64,000 nucleotides of DNA from Ahrensia sp. R2A130. GTDB lineage: Bacteria > Pseudomonadota > Alphaproteobacteria > Rhizobiales > Rhizobiaceae. Below, in pieces: positions 51,685-60,406 of this stretch (position 1 is the first letter of the stretch; every line of letters starts with the position of its first letter). The stretch lies in contig NZ_AEEB01000017.1 in assembly GCF_000179775.1 (NCBI RefSeq), forward strand, positions 62,001 through 126,000. Direction: 5' to 3'. A model generated the notes under the pieces. It was not told where the DNA came from. It saw only the letters and a program-made list of their open reading frames with translations, and did no database searches. A program made the position numbers and the translations under genes.

Positions 51685-53102
51685 GCAACCAGAATAAAAT
51701 AAGGTTCGACAATTCCTACGCGCGCCTGCCAGACGCCTTCCACGCCAAATTATCGCCTGAGCCGGTGGCAGAACCATCGTGGTTGGCCTGGAACGGCGAG
51801 CTTGCCAGAGGGCTTGGGCTGGACGGTTGGGGGCAGGATGATGCGACCCTCGCGGTTCTGTCGGGCAATGAAATTGCGGAAGGGTCCGAACCGTTGGCCG
51901 CCGCTTATGCGGGCCAGCAATTCGGAAACTGGTCGCCGCAACTTGGCGATGGTCGCGCTCATTTGCTGGGCGAAGTGATCGCAAACGATGGCCTGCGCTA
52001 CGACGTTCAGTTGAAGGGCTCCGGCCCCACACCGTTCTCTCGCGGTGGCGATGGACGGGCATGGCTTGGCCCTGTGCTGCGCGAATACCTCGTATCCGAA
52101 TTCATGGCGGCCTGCGGCGTACCGACCACACGGGCGCTGGCTGCCATCGCCACCGGCGAGCGCGTGTTGCGTGAAGCGGTATTTCCCGGAGCGGTGTTGA
52201 CGCGAATTGCCCGCAGCCATTTGCGCGTGGGTACGGCGCAGTTTTTCTCCATCCGCAAAGATACGGACAATCTGCGGTTGCTCGTAGATTATACCATCGG
52301 CCGACTGTATCCCGACCTTGCCGAACACGCCAACAAACCGCTGGCGCTGCTGGAACGTGTGGTCGACCGGCAAGCTGGCCTGATCGCAAAATGGATGGGC
52401 CTCGGTTTCATCCACGGTGTGATGAACACCGACAATGTCGCGCTGTCCGGCGAAACAATCGACTACGGCCCATGCGCTTTCATGGACGAGTTCAAGAACG
52501 ACAAAGTGTTCTCATCCATCGACCATGGCGGGCGTTACGCCTACGGCGGCCAACCCCATGTCGGCCACTGGAACATGGTGCAATTCGCGCAATCCCTGCT
52601 GCCGTTGATCGATGATGACGAGGACCGCGCCGTGGAACTGGCGCAAGGCGTGGTGAACGATTTCCCGAAGATCTATGCGCGCCATCACAAGACGATTGCG
52701 AACGCAAAGCTGGGACTTGTGGTGGACCGCGAAGAAGGGCCGCAACTGCCGGCCGATATGTTGACCGCGATGCAGACGGCAGGATCGGATTTCACGAACA
52801 GCTTCGTAGCGCTGGAAGAACAGCGTTTCGACCAGCTGCCTGCTGGCGACTGGCAGGCGGATTTGCGAGATGTTTGGGAGCGGCAAGGTGGCCCGGAATT
52901 CACGCGCTCCAACCCGCAGATCATCCCTCGCAATCACCGCATTGAAGAAGCAATCGCTGCAGCACTCGAAGGTGATATGGCACCGTTCGAAACGCTGCGG
53001 CTTGCTCTTGCCGACCCTTTTGAAGTTGCGCCTGACCATCAGCATCTCACGGCACCACCGGCTGAAAACGAAGCCGTGCTTCAAACGTTCTGCGGCACCT
53101 GA
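51681..53102 (+). CDS. selO: SelO-type protein adenylyltransferase (pseudokinase)
   Basis: 473 residues from a TTG that overlaps the hemC stop (TTGA). YAGQQFGNWSPQLGDGRAHLLGE, DVQLKGSGPTPFSRGGDGRAWLGP and GFIHGVMNTDNVALSGETIDYGPCAFMD are the hallmark blocks; the DYGP in the inverted-nucleotide active site replaces the kinase DFG. The C-terminus ends TFCGT, where the Cys stands at the position of selenocysteine in eukaryotic SelO. It AMPylates target proteins in redox stress. There is a short gap to the dehalogenase gene on the same strand. Confidence 0.95.
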   Translation: MSNQNKIRFDNSYARLPDAFHAKLSPEPVAEPSWLAWNGELARGLGLDGWGQDDATLAVLSGNEIAEGSEPLAAAYAGQQFGNWSPQLGDGRAHLLGEVIANDGLRYDVQLKGSGPTPFSRGGDGRAWLGPVLREYLVSEFMAACGVPTTRALAAIATGERVLREAVFPGAVLTRIARSHLRVGTAQFFSIRKDTDNLRLLVDYTIGRLYPDLAEHANKPLALLERVVDRQAGLIAKWMGLGFIHGVMNTDNVALSGETIDYGPCAFMDEFKNDKVFSSIDHGGRYAYGGQPHVGHWNMVQFAQSLLPLIDDDEDRAVELAQGVVNDFPKIYARHHKTIANAKLGLVVDREEGPQLPADMLTAMQTAGSDFTNSFVALEEQRFDQLPAGDWQADLRDVWERQGGPEFTRSNPQIIPRNHRIEEAIAAALEGDMAPFETLRLALADPFEVAPDHQHLTAPPAENEAVLQTFCGT

Positions 53103-53133
53103 CCGGAAGGCTTTCGCCTGCTAGGCTTCGACC

Positions 53134-56100
53134 ATGCGTTTCTTTTCTGACAAAGACCGACCGGTTCATCTTGGCCCATATCCGCTGGAGCGGCTGGAAC
53201 GGCGTGATGATCTCGACCTGAGCAATGTGCCGGAGTTCGACCCCGTTTCGTTCTCCCGCCCCGAGCATCCGCTGTCCATCATCAACGCCATGGCCCCGCA
53301 TCAGGCTATGCTGGACGCCATCCGCGATGGGTTGGTGAACAAAGCTGTTGCTGAATGTCCCACCGATCCGGTCGCCCGGGCGAACCATCTCAAGGGTTTC
53401 GGCTATTTTAGCGACGCCTCCATGGTCGGCATCTGCAAAATTCCCGCAGAAGCGCATCTGCGTGAGGCTGTTCGCAACCCTGACATTGACGCGCTGGCGG
53501 AAGACCTTCGCACCCGTCAGACCACGACGTTGGCGGCCGGTATCGATCTTATCATGGCCGATCTGCGCGAAAGCATGGACACGCCGCCCGCCACAATCGA
53601 CGGCCACACCCATGCACTGGTGTTTCTCGTGGAATATCCACGCGATCCAAAGGCGGACGAGCCCGGTGGCGAGTGGCTGCAAGATGCACAAGCGCAGCGG
53701 GCCTGTTTGCGGGCCAGCGAAACGGCGGTGGTGATCGCCAATTACATCCGCATTCTGGGCCACGACGCCCGCGCCCATACCGGCACCACCAGCGAGGTAA
53801 ATCTGCACACTCTCACGGTCGCCGCTGGGTTGGCTACGGTGGAAGACGGCGTGCTGGTGAACCCATATCTAGGCACCCGTTTTGGCGTAGCGGTGGTGAC
53901 TACGGCGTTCGAAATCGCGCCTGACCGCCCGCTTGTGCCGCTGGCCGAACAGCCGCGAACCCGCACCCATGGCGTCGCGTGGCAGGTGGGCAAGGGATTT
54001 GCGAAAAACGCCTTCAACCGTGAGCCGTTTGCCAAGCGCCGCTACGTCGACGGCGCTCACCCGTTCGAAACATTGAAGCGCGTGGATGAACCCACAACCT
54101 ATATCGACGAGGAGCGCGTGGCCCGCGTGCCGAAGCGCGCCGATATGTTCGCCCGCGCGCAGTTCGGCGACATGGGCAAGACAAATCAGGCGGCGGCAAC
54201 CGCTGGCAAATATGTTCGCAAGGCCGCGCCATCTTCCGCCCAGCGCCGCGCATTGGGTGCCTTTGTTCTGCTCCAGGGTGGGGAAGGTGAAGGCGCGAAA
54301 GCAACACCGGAGCCGCAGAACCACGCTGACGCTATCAAGGCGGCCAGCTACTTTCTTGGCGCCGATGCTGTGGCCATGTCGCGTTGTCCGGATTGGACCT
54401 GGTACAGTCACAACGCGCTGGGTGAAGAGATCAATCCGCCCCACGATCAAGCCATTTCCATGATTATCGACCAGGGTTACGAGACCATGGAAGGCGCATC
54501 TGGCGACGATTGGATTTCGGTTGCCCAGTCCATGCGCGCCTATCTGCGCTTCTCGATGCTGGGCGGTATCATCGCCCGCCAGATCCGCAACCTGGGTTAT
54601 CCGGCCAAGGCCCATAGCGTGATGGATGGTGAGGTTTTGCAGCCACCGCTTCTGCTGTTGTCCGGTCTTGGCGAAGTGTCGCGTATCGGTGAGGTCATTC
54701 TCAATCCGTTTCTCGGGCCACGCCTGAAGTCCGGCGCGGTCACCACCACGCTGCCGTTGGCGCACGACAAGCCAATCGATTTTGGCATGCAGAAATTCTG
54801 CAACTCTTGCCTCAAATGCGCCCGCGAATGTCCGTCCGGTGCGATCACCGCCGGGCCGAAGCTGATGTTCAACGGCTACGAAATCTGGAAGTCCGACAGC
54901 CAAAAATGCGCTACCTATCGCATCACCACCAAGGGCGGCTCCATGTGCGGGCGTTGCATGAAAACCTGCCCGTGGAACCTGGAAGGCCTGTTTGCCGAAA
55001 AACCGTTTCGTTGGGCAGCCATGAACGTGCCAGCTGCCGCACCCTATCTAGCGAAACTGGACGACATGGTGGGCAATGGTAGGCTGAACCTCACCAAAAA
55101 GTGGTGGTGGGATTTGGAGTTGGAAGACGATGGCGGCTACCGTCCGACCAAACACCCGCTCAACGAGCGCGATCTGCAACGCGACCTAGACCTGAAATAT
55201 GAAGATCAAACACTCGCCGTATATCCCGCACCGCTGGCCCCGCACCCGTGGCCGTTCCCGTTTCCAATGGATCGCGAGAAGGGCATCGAAGCCTATCAGG
55301 CGATGGTCACTGCACAGGAATACAAGGCTGCAATCGCGCGGGGCGATGAGGCAGATGTCGTCCACGAATATCGTATAGATGGCGACGCGCCCGTCATCCG
55401 TGTCGAGGTGGTGAAAGCCGAACCCATGGCTGATGGTGTGACGAAATATGAGTTCGCTTCGCTGGACGGTTCACCGCTGCCAGCATGGCAGGCGGGCGCG
55501 CATCTCGATATCGTTGTCGCGCCGGAATTCTTGCGGCAATACTCCATGAGTGGTGATCCGGCAGACCGTAGCCGCTATCAGATCGGGGTGTTGCGCGAGG
55601 ACGAGGGGCGGGGCGGGTCTGCGCTGCTGCACCGGATTTTTACCAAGGGCCGCAAGGTTTTCATCTCACGCCCGATCAATCATTTTCCGCTGCATGGTGA
55701 AGCCACGAAGACGTTTCTCATGGGTGGCGGTATCGGCATCACGCCGATGATCGCAATGGCCCATGAGGCCCACGCTAAGGGCATGAATTTCGAGGTTCAC
55801 TACTCCATGCGGTCGCGCCGTTCGGCGGGTTATCTCGATGATCTCGCGAGCATGCCATGGGCTGACCGCATTCATCTGCATGTCTCCGACGAAGGCAGCC
55901 GCGCCGATTTCAACGCGCTGTTTACGGGCGCGGAGGAGGGCGCTCACGTCTATACCTGCGGTCCTGATATCTACATGGGCGCGGTGATGGATGCAGCCGA
56001 ACGGGCGGGCGTGTCAGAAGATAATCGACATCTCGAATATTTCTCCGTGCCAGAACAGCCGGACTACGAGAACAATGATTTCGAGCTGAAGCTCGCCCGC

Positions 56101-56340
56101 AGCGGCAAGACGCTTACGGTGCCAGCTGATCGTGTGGCGACCGATGTTTTGGCCGAGGCAGGCATTCATCTGGACGTGAAATGTGCCGATGGCATTTGCG
56201 GTGTCTGCCGCTGCGGTCTTGTGTCGGGCGAGGTCGAGCATCGCGATTTCGTGCTGTCGAAAAAGCAGCGGGAAACCTCCGTCATCCTGTGCCAATCCCG
56301 CGCTGCGAAAGCGGGCGGAACCATCGAGGTGGACCTATGA
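53134..56340 (+). CDS. Self-sufficient reductive dehalogenase fused to ferredoxin-type reductase
   Basis: 1068 residues. About 1-270: a degenerate copy of the cobalamin fold (TSEVNLHTLTVAAGL to PYLGTRFGVAVVTTAFE), repeated at about 380-550 as the functional one (MDGEVLQPPLLLLSGL to NPFLGPRLKSGAVTTTLP). Two [4Fe-4S] sites follow: C556-C559-C562-C566 and C592/C605-C608-C612. About 735-1068 is an NAD(P)H reductase: FMN/FAD motif R801-Q-Y803-S804, nucleotide loop GGGIGITPM (864-872) and a plant-type [2Fe-2S] (C1017, C1022, C1025, C1053). No Tat signal or RdhB anchor is present, so it is cytoplasmic and catabolic. This is the BhbA-like fused architecture for removing halogens from aromatic acids. 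The stop overlaps allA. Confidence 0.93.
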   Translation: MRFFSDKDRPVHLGPYPLERLERRDDLDLSNVPEFDPVSFSRPEHPLSIINAMAPHQAMLDAIRDGLVNKAVAECPTDPVARANHLKGFGYFSDASMVGICKIPAEAHLREAVRNPDIDALAEDLRTRQTTTLAAGIDLIMADLRESMDTPPATIDGHTHALVFLVEYPRDPKADEPGGEWLQDAQAQRACLRASETAVVIANYIRILGHDARAHTGTTSEVNLHTLTVAAGLATVEDGVLVNPYLGTRFGVAVVTTAFEIAPDRPLVPLAEQPRTRTHGVAWQVGKGFAKNAFNREPFAKRRYVDGAHPFETLKRVDEPTTYIDEERVARVPKRADMFARAQFGDMGKTNQAAATAGKYVRKAAPSSAQRRALGAFVLLQGGEGEGAKATPEPQNHADAIKAASYFLGADAVAMSRCPDWTWYSHNALGEEINPPHDQAISMIIDQGYETMEGASGDDWISVAQSMRAYLRFSMLGGIIARQIRNLGYPAKAHSVMDGEVLQPPLLLLSGLGEVSRIGEVILNPFLGPRLKSGAVTTTLPLAHDKPIDFGMQKFCNSCLKCARECPSGAITAGPKLMFNGYEIWKSDSQKCATYRITTKGGSMCGRCMKTCPWNLEGLFAEKPFRWAAMNVPAAAPYLAKLDDMVGNGRLNLTKKWWWDLELEDDGGYRPTKHPLNERDLQRDLDLKYEDQTLAVYPAPLAPHPWPFPFPMDREKGIEAYQAMVTAQEYKAAIARGDEADVVHEYRIDGDAPVIRVEVVKAEPMADGVTKYEFASLDGSPLPAWQAGAHLDIVVAPEFLRQYSMSGDPADRSRYQIGVLREDEGRGGSALLHRIFTKGRKVFISRPINHFPLHGEATKTFLMGGGIGITPMIAMAHEAHAKGMNFEVHYSMRSRRSAGYLDDLASMPWADRIHLHVSDEGSRADFNALFTGAEEGAHVYTCGPDIYMGAVMDAAERAGVSEDNRHLEYFSVPEQPDYENNDFELKLARSGKTLTVPADRVATDVLAEAGIHLDVKCADGICGVCRCGLVSGEVEHRDFVLSKKQRETSVILCQSRAAKAGGTIEVDL

Positions 56341-56819
56341 AGACGATCATCGCGCAGCCGCTAACCGCAGAGGCTTTCCAGCCGTTCGGCGAAGTTATCG
56401 AATTGGATGCCAGCGAGCAGATCGCAATCAATCGCGGCAAATGCATCCGTCACCACAGGCTTGCGACAGCGGATGTGGAAGGCGATGTAGGCCTGTCGAT
56501 CTTCGCAGGCCAACCCTACGCGCTGCCCCATACGGTCGATCTGGTAGAGCGTCATCCATTGGGTTCGCAGGCATTCTATCCGCTAGGCCAACACGATTGG
56601 CTGGTGGTTGTGTGTGAAGATGACGTCGGGCAGCCCACGCGTCCGCAGGCTTTTTTGGCGACAACTGGGCAGGGCGTGAACATCGCCCGTAACGTCTGGC
56701 ACGGTGTGCTGACACCGCTTTATGAACCGTCGAATTTTATCGTGATGGATCGGGTCAGCGATGGACGCAATCTTGAAGAGTTCGACCTGCCGGAACCGTT
56801 CGCGGTGGCGTTACCCTAG
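56337..56819 (+). CDS. Ureidoglycolate lyase-family protein (AllA)
   Basis: 160 residues; its ATG overlaps the dehalogenase stop (ATGA). It is a cupin-like fold with AFQPFGEVIEL, ERHPLGSQAFYPLGQHDWLVVV, ATTGQGVNIARNVWHGVLTPL and FIVMDRV, the blocks of AllA. AllA releases urea from ureidoglycolate in allantoin breakdown, but no other allantoin gene is nearby. The coupling to a dehalogenase suggests an alternative role on a dehalogenation product; this is inference. Its TAG shares CTAG with the modC stop. Confidence 0.88.
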   Translation: MKTIIAQPLTAEAFQPFGEVIELDASEQIAINRGKCIRHHRLATADVEGDVGLSIFAGQPYALPHTVDLVERHPLGSQAFYPLGQHDWLVVVCEDDVGQPTRPQAFLATTGQGVNIARNVWHGVLTPLYEPSNFIVMDRVSDGRNLEEFDLPEPFAVALP

Positions 56820-57904
56820 TCGCGTTCAACCACATATGCGCGGGGCAGGCTGGTGAATTTGATGATGGCGTAAGCAACCGTGTCCGGCTTCAATTCCAAC
56901 GCTACCGCCGCGCGCTTTGTGACGCGTGCCAACAGGCGTTCATCGCCAAGCCGAAGCGAAACCATCACTTCACCATCGGGTCGTTCGATCACCTGGTCCA
57001 CGACAGTCGACAGAATGTTCTGCGCTGAAAGGCCTGTTGGTTTAGCAGTCGCCAAAATAACGTCGCTGGCCTTGATCCGCAGTCGCACCTTGGTTCCATG
57101 CGGTGCATCCATCTTGCCAAGTTGCAACTCGTGCCCACCAACATCGATTGCGGTCACGGCGTTGTCGTTTCGGGAGACCGTACCGTTCAGAACCGCACCT
57201 GCTTCTTCCGCACCCAACATTCCAGCAAGGTCTGGATTGGCGAAAATGTCTCTCGCTGCGCCGCTATGCTCGACGCTGCCATTGGCCAACAACACCAGCG
57301 TATCGGCAAGCAGCGCTACCTCGCTGACGGAATGGCTAATGTGGATCATGGGCAGTGCGGCACGGTCACGAAGTCTTTCTAGTGCCTGCAATATTTGCTC
57401 TCGCCGTGCGCCGTCGAGACCGGTGAGCGGTTCGTCTAGAACCAACAGGCGAGGAGCTGACAAAAGTGCGCGACCGATAGCAACGCGCTGTTTCTCACCG
57501 CCCGAAAGATCACGTGGGCGACGTTTCAATAGCGGTTGAAGATCGAGAAGATCGACGGTTTCGTCGAAGCTCAATTGCGGTGTGCGACCGCCTAAAAAGC
57601 GGCTTGCAAAATTGAGATTGGCGGTCACATCATAATGGGGGAACAGCCGTGCTTCCTGAAAAACCACGCCGATATTGCGCTGGTGCGGCGCGGTGTTCGC
57701 TCCGCCTGTAGTGTCTAGGAGAACGTCGCCATCAACCACGATACGCCCTTGCTTCACTTTGCGAAGACCCGCGATGCTTTGCGCTATCGTTGTCTTGCCG
57801 GCACCCGAACGTCCGAACAACGAGATGCAGCCCGATGGCGCGTCGAAGGAAACGTCTAGCGTAAAGTCGCCAAAGGAACCTTTGAGATCGACCTCGACAC
57901 TCAT
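56816..57904 (-). CDS. modC: Molybdate ABC transporter ATP-binding protein
   Basis: 362 residues from the ATG at 57904, which overlaps the modB stop (ATGA); an in-frame ATG 39 bases upstream lies in modB and is unlikely. It has Walker A FGRSGAGKTTIAQSIAG, the ABC signature DLSGGEKQRVAIGRALL, Walker B LLVLDEPLTGLD and the H-loop IHISHS. The C-terminal Mop/TOBE domain (about 290-355, KVRLRIKASDVILAT) binds molybdate and is diagnostic of ModC. The 3' end meets allA at CTAG. Confidence 0.93.
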   Translation of the reverse strand: MSVEVDLKGSFGDFTLDVSFDAPSGCISLFGRSGAGKTTIAQSIAGLRKVKQGRIVVDGDVLLDTTGGANTAPHQRNIGVVFQEARLFPHYDVTANLNFASRFLGGRTPQLSFDETVDLLDLQPLLKRRPRDLSGGEKQRVAIGRALLSAPRLLVLDEPLTGLDGARREQILQALERLRDRAALPMIHISHSVSEVALLADTLVLLANGSVEHSGAARDIFANPDLAGMLGAEEAGAVLNGTVSRNDNAVTAIDVGGHELQLGKMDAPHGTKVRLRIKASDVILATAKPTGLSAQNILSTVVDQVIERPDGEVMVSLRLGDERLLARVTKRAAVALELKPDTVAYAIIKFTSLPRAYVVERD

Positions 57905-58599
57905 CGGCCTGATACCCGTCGCGCGGCCCATTGCGACACCCATTCGGAGATGGCGAGCGCCACAACGGCGATGACCACAGAGATGATGACGAGCCGCATG
58001 GCTGCTTCATCGCCGCCGGGCACCTGCAGGAAAGCGTAAATGGCAGACGGTAGCGTTTGCGTTTCGCCGGGAATGTTGGACACGAACGTGATGGTCGCGC
58101 CAAATTCCGCCATGGCTTTGGCGAAGCCGAGAATAGCGCCGACGATGACGCCCGGCGCGATGAGCGGGCCGGTGACGAGGATGAACCGCCACGGGCCATT
58201 CGCGCCAAGCGTGGCGGCGGCGTCTTCCAGATCGCGATCCACCGCTTCCACCGCCAGCCGGATAGCGCGCACCATGAGCGGGAAACCCATGATGGCCCCG
58301 GCGATGGCAGCGCCCGTCCATCGGAACGCTATGGTAATGCCGAACCAGTCGTAGAGAAATTCACCAACGACGCCCTTGCGCCCGAAGACCATCAGGAGCG
58401 CAAAGCCCGTCACCACAGGCGGCAAAATCAACGGCATATGCACGACCCAGTCGAGCAGTTGGCGACCGTAAAATTTTCCACGCGCCAGTGCAAAAGCTAC
58501 CGCCACTGCCACCGGTAGGCTGAAGATCGTGGCGACGCTGGCGACCTTGAGCGACAGCCATACCGCTTGCCATTCGGCGGGGGACAGCCAGTCGGTCAT
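57901..58599 (-). CDS. modB: Molybdate ABC transporter permease
   Basis: 232 residues with five to six membrane helices. MPLILPPVVTGFALLMVFG and the EAA loop EAVDRDLEDAAATLGANGPWRF with LITGPLIAPG-like continuation match ModB. The ATG at 58599 starts one base after the modA stop, and the 3' end overlaps modC. It forms the inner-membrane channel for molybdate. Confidence 0.94.
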   Translation of the reverse strand: MTDWLSPAEWQAVWLSLKVASVATIFSLPVAVAVAFALARGKFYGRQLLDWVVHMPLILPPVVTGFALLMVFGRKGVVGEFLYDWFGITIAFRWTGAAIAGAIMGFPLMVRAIRLAVEAVDRDLEDAAATLGANGPWRFILVTGPLIAPGVIVGAILGFAKAMAEFGATITFVSNIPGETQTLPSAIYAFLQVPGGDEAAMRLVIISVVIAVVALAISEWVSQWAARRVSGR

Positions 58600-58600
58600 G

Positions 58601-59368
58601 CTAGTTGGCAGGCGGGATTGGGGTGAAGCCGTAGGCGGCGAAGATGGCGGACGATGCTGCAAGATAAGCCACAAATGCGTGTGCCGTTTGTTGCTTGCTG
58701 CTCTCCTTCACAGGGGCTGCGAGATAAAGAATGGGCTTGTGCAGGGCAGGGTCGATACGCCCGCGAACCGTTACGCGCGGTTCTGCGGCGGCGTCCGAAT
58801 TATAGACGATGCCCCACTCGGCTTCGCCGCGAGCCACCAAAACGAGTGCGGCGCGAACATTGTCGGCCTGCGCCAATCGCGGGCGCAGCGCCTCCAGCGC
58901 ACCGAGCGTTTTCAGCGCGTCGGCGGCGTAGAGGCCTGCAGGCACGGAATCGATCAGCCCAACTGCAATGCGTCCGTCGCCGATGAGATTCAGCATGTCT
59001 GTGCCGTCGGCAATGGCAACATCTTCGCCTTTATCAGCGCTGACGAGAACCAAAGTGTTGCTGGCAATGTCCATCACATCAGCGCGCGCCACCGCACCGT
59101 CGTCTACAATCCAGTCCATCCAATCAGTATTAGCGGACAGGAACACATCTGCGGGTGCGCCTTGCGAAATTTGTCTTGCCAAAGTTCCGCTGGAGGCTGG
59201 CGTGAAGACGACTTCATGCCCGGTTTTTTCCGTAAAACCCTTGGCCACCTCTTCCAGCAAATTACGCAGGCTGGCTGCTGCAAACACATTGATGCGTTCA
59301 GCCTGCGCTGGCCCGGTAAAAGGGCTTGCGATGAGGCTTGCAAGAAGGACAAGGGCGAAGCGTAGCAT
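58601..59368 (-). CDS. modA: Molybdate ABC transporter periplasmic binding protein
   Basis: 255 residues: a signal peptide (cleavage near AQAERIN) and the ModA motif INVFAAASLRNLLEEVAKGF, TPASSGTLARQISQGAPADVFLSAN, then VLVSADKGEDV and AEWGIVYNSDA. Ser/Thr residues in SSGTLA contact the oxyanion. It delivers molybdate (or tungstate) to ModB. It begins five bases after the iolE stop, suggesting read-through from that gene. Confidence 0.94.
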   Translation of the reverse strand: MLRFALVLLASLIASPFTGPAQAERINVFAAASLRNLLEEVAKGFTEKTGHEVVFTPASSGTLARQISQGAPADVFLSANTDWMDWIVDDGAVARADVMDIASNTLVLVSADKGEDVAIADGTDMLNLIGDGRIAVGLIDSVPAGLYAADALKTLGALEALRPRLAQADNVRAALVLVARGEAEWGIVYNSDAAAEPRVTVRGRIDPALHKPILYLAAPVKESSKQQTAHAFVAYLAASSAIFAAYGFTPIPPAN

Positions 59369-59373
59369 ATCGG

Positions 59374-60282
59374 TTATGCCGCTTTGCCAGCGTAGGTGTA
59401 GCCCGCTTTATCGAGCGCATCGGTGAGCGCGGCATAGCCGATCTTGGCGTATTCTAATGGGTTTGCCTTGGCCGGGTCCTGCTCGGCTTCCACGACGAAC
59501 CAGCCTTCATAGGATTGGTCGGCCAATGCTTGCACGATGGCTACGAAGTCCAGTGACCCATCACCGGGTACGGTGAATGCGCCCTTGAGGACAGCGTCGA
59601 GAAAGCTCTCCGATGATCTGTCGAGATCGTTGATGATGTCCATCCGCACATCTTTCGTGTGAACGTGGCGGATACGTTTACCATGGTCGGCTACCATACG
59701 TAGCGGGTCGCCGCTGGCGAAGGCGAGGTGGCCGGGGTCGAACAACAGGCCGACAGCTTCGCCAGTCGCATTCATCAGCGCATCGACTTCGTGGTGGGTT
59801 TCGATGGCCGTGCCCATGTGGTGGTGGTGGGCGATCGGCATGCCTTCTTCAGCGCAAAATTCTGCGAACGCCGTCAGTTTGCGGCCATACTCGCGGATTT
59901 GCTCGTCATCCAAAACGCGGCGTGTGGAGAGCGGGCGAGACTGGATGTTTTGAATGGTGCCTGCCGTTTCGCCATAAACGAGGCAGGGGCTGTTCACGCC
60001 GATGAACAGGTCGAGCTGCGCCCGCACCTGATCCTTCTCAGCTTCCAGATCATTGTCGAGCAACGTGCCGGAATACCAGCCGGAACACAGCGTCAGGTCA
60101 TGGGCGGAGAGAACCGCGTTCAACGCATCAGCTTCGCGCGGAAATTTACCGCCCAATTCCACGCCTGCAAATCCTGCTTCGCGCGATTCGGACAGACAGG
60201 TTTCCAGCGGTGTTTCGCCACCGAGCTGTGGAAGGTCGTCATTCGACCAGGCGATGGGGGCGATGCCGAGTTTTGCGTGCAT
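59374..60282 (-). CDS. iolE: Myo-inosose-2 dehydratase (IolE-like)
   Basis: 302 residues from the ATG at 60282. MHAKLGIAPIAWSNDDLPQLGG is the IolE start; the AP-endonuclease-type TIM barrel follows with metal residues in IAHHHHMGTAIE, LLFDPGHLAFASGD, RHVHTKDVR and WFVVEAEQDP. It dehydrates inosose to a diketone in inositol catabolism. It is separated from divergent iolG by 124 bases. No iolB/C/D genes are seen, so a broader inositol or sugar role is possible. Only five bases separate it from modA. Confidence 0.92.
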   Translation of the reverse strand: MHAKLGIAPIAWSNDDLPQLGGETPLETCLSESREAGFAGVELGGKFPREADALNAVLSAHDLTLCSGWYSGTLLDNDLEAEKDQVRAQLDLFIGVNSPCLVYGETAGTIQNIQSRPLSTRRVLDDEQIREYGRKLTAFAEFCAEEGMPIAHHHHMGTAIETHHEVDALMNATGEAVGLLFDPGHLAFASGDPLRMVADHGKRIRHVHTKDVRMDIINDLDRSSESFLDAVLKGAFTVPGDGSLDFVAIVQALADQSYEGWFVVEAEQDPAKANPLEYAKIGYAALTDALDKAGYTYAGKAA

Positions 60283-60406
60283 GACGAGGTCCGTTGGCTG
60301 GAATACGGTAAGTGTTGATGAGCCTTTATTGACAGTGACGGCATGACGCAATCAAGTCCGCTCAACGGCGCGCGATGGCGCATTTTGAATTTCGAAGGCA
60401 ATCACC

